5,582 bases of DNA from Patescibacteria group bacterium (GTDB taxonomy: Bacteria; Patescibacteriota; Gracilibacteria; Peribacterales; Peribacteraceae), in contig JAHISE010000050.1 in assembly GCA_018818235.1 (NCBI GenBank), forward strand, positions 1 to 5,582, given 5' to 3'. The translations under genes and the position numbers were made by a program. Of this stretch, positions 5,541 to 5,582 are shown piece by piece. The notes beneath the pieces are model-generated. The model was not told the DNA's origin and made no database searches. It was given only the letters and a program-made list of their open reading frames with translations. Each line of letters opens with the position of its first letter. Position 1 is the stretch's first letter.

Positions 5541-5582
5541 ATGAATCCTCAAGAATCGGAATTATTTAGGCGAAGGAGTATA
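5541..5582 (+). CDS. N-terminal start of an unidentified gene (partial)
   Basis: ATG at 5541 opens a frame that runs in phase to the window end, giving 14 residues, MNPQESELFRRRSI. The charged, Arg-rich beginning looks like a genuine N-terminus and the orientation matches mraY, 160 nt upstream. There is no Shine-Dalgarno, like the other genes here; the leader is AT-rich (TTAATAATTTA directly before the ATG). The family cannot be identified. A cell-envelope or division gene would be plausible after mraY, but that is a guess from context. Confidence 0.4.
   Translation, partial: MNPQESELFRRRSI

Overview
This is a bacterial chromosomal window with compact single-copy housekeeping genes, AT-leaning coding sequence and spacers packed with repeats. 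On the plus strand lie recA, the replicative helicase dnaB and mraY. A lipoprotein gene lies on the minus strand, and each edge carries a gene fragment. No start in the window has a Shine-Dalgarno sequence. TGA is a true stop: it ends both recA and the lipoprotein gene, and reading through either gives no sensible protein. This excludes the TGA=Gly code of Gracilibacteria and Absconditabacteria. The overall style resembles Candidate Phyla Radiation (Patescibacteria) genomes, possibly Peregrinibacteria. That placement is an impression and not proven by anything in the window.

Layout. 1-93: C-terminus of an unidentified plus-strand protein ending in a sliding-clamp-binding pentapeptide. 94-259: two GC-rich hairpin repeats. 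260-1189 (minus): predicted lipoprotein of unknown function. 1190-1447: divergent spacer holding an inverted pair of octamer tandem arrays, a 16-bp palindrome and a candidate recA promoter. 1448-2554: recA. 2555-2834: a 154-bp near-palindromic GC-rich element, then a good dnaB promoter whose upstream part repeats a motif found before recA. 2835-4196: dnaB. 4197-4321: a heptamer tandem array in inverted orientation, framed by 10-bp inverted repeats, and a candidate mraY promoter. 4322-5380: mraY. 5381-5540: a third octamer array, then AT-rich sequence. 5541-5582: start of another plus-strand gene. No gene-free stretch exceeds 300 bases.

How the genes relate. recA (recombination and repair), dnaB (fork helicase) and mraY (first membrane step of peptidoglycan synthesis) run in one direction. 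Each has its own spacer and probably its own promoter, so they look like neighbouring single-gene units and not one tight operon. The left-edge protein probably also works at the replication fork, judging from its clamp motif. I see no defence system, mobile-element gene, CRISPR array or clearly new multigene system. The unusual content is in the spacers: three different repeat architectures start 3 to 5 nt after the recA, dnaB and mraY stop codons, and starts are preceded by pyrimidine-rich or AT-rich leaders that may be very short.
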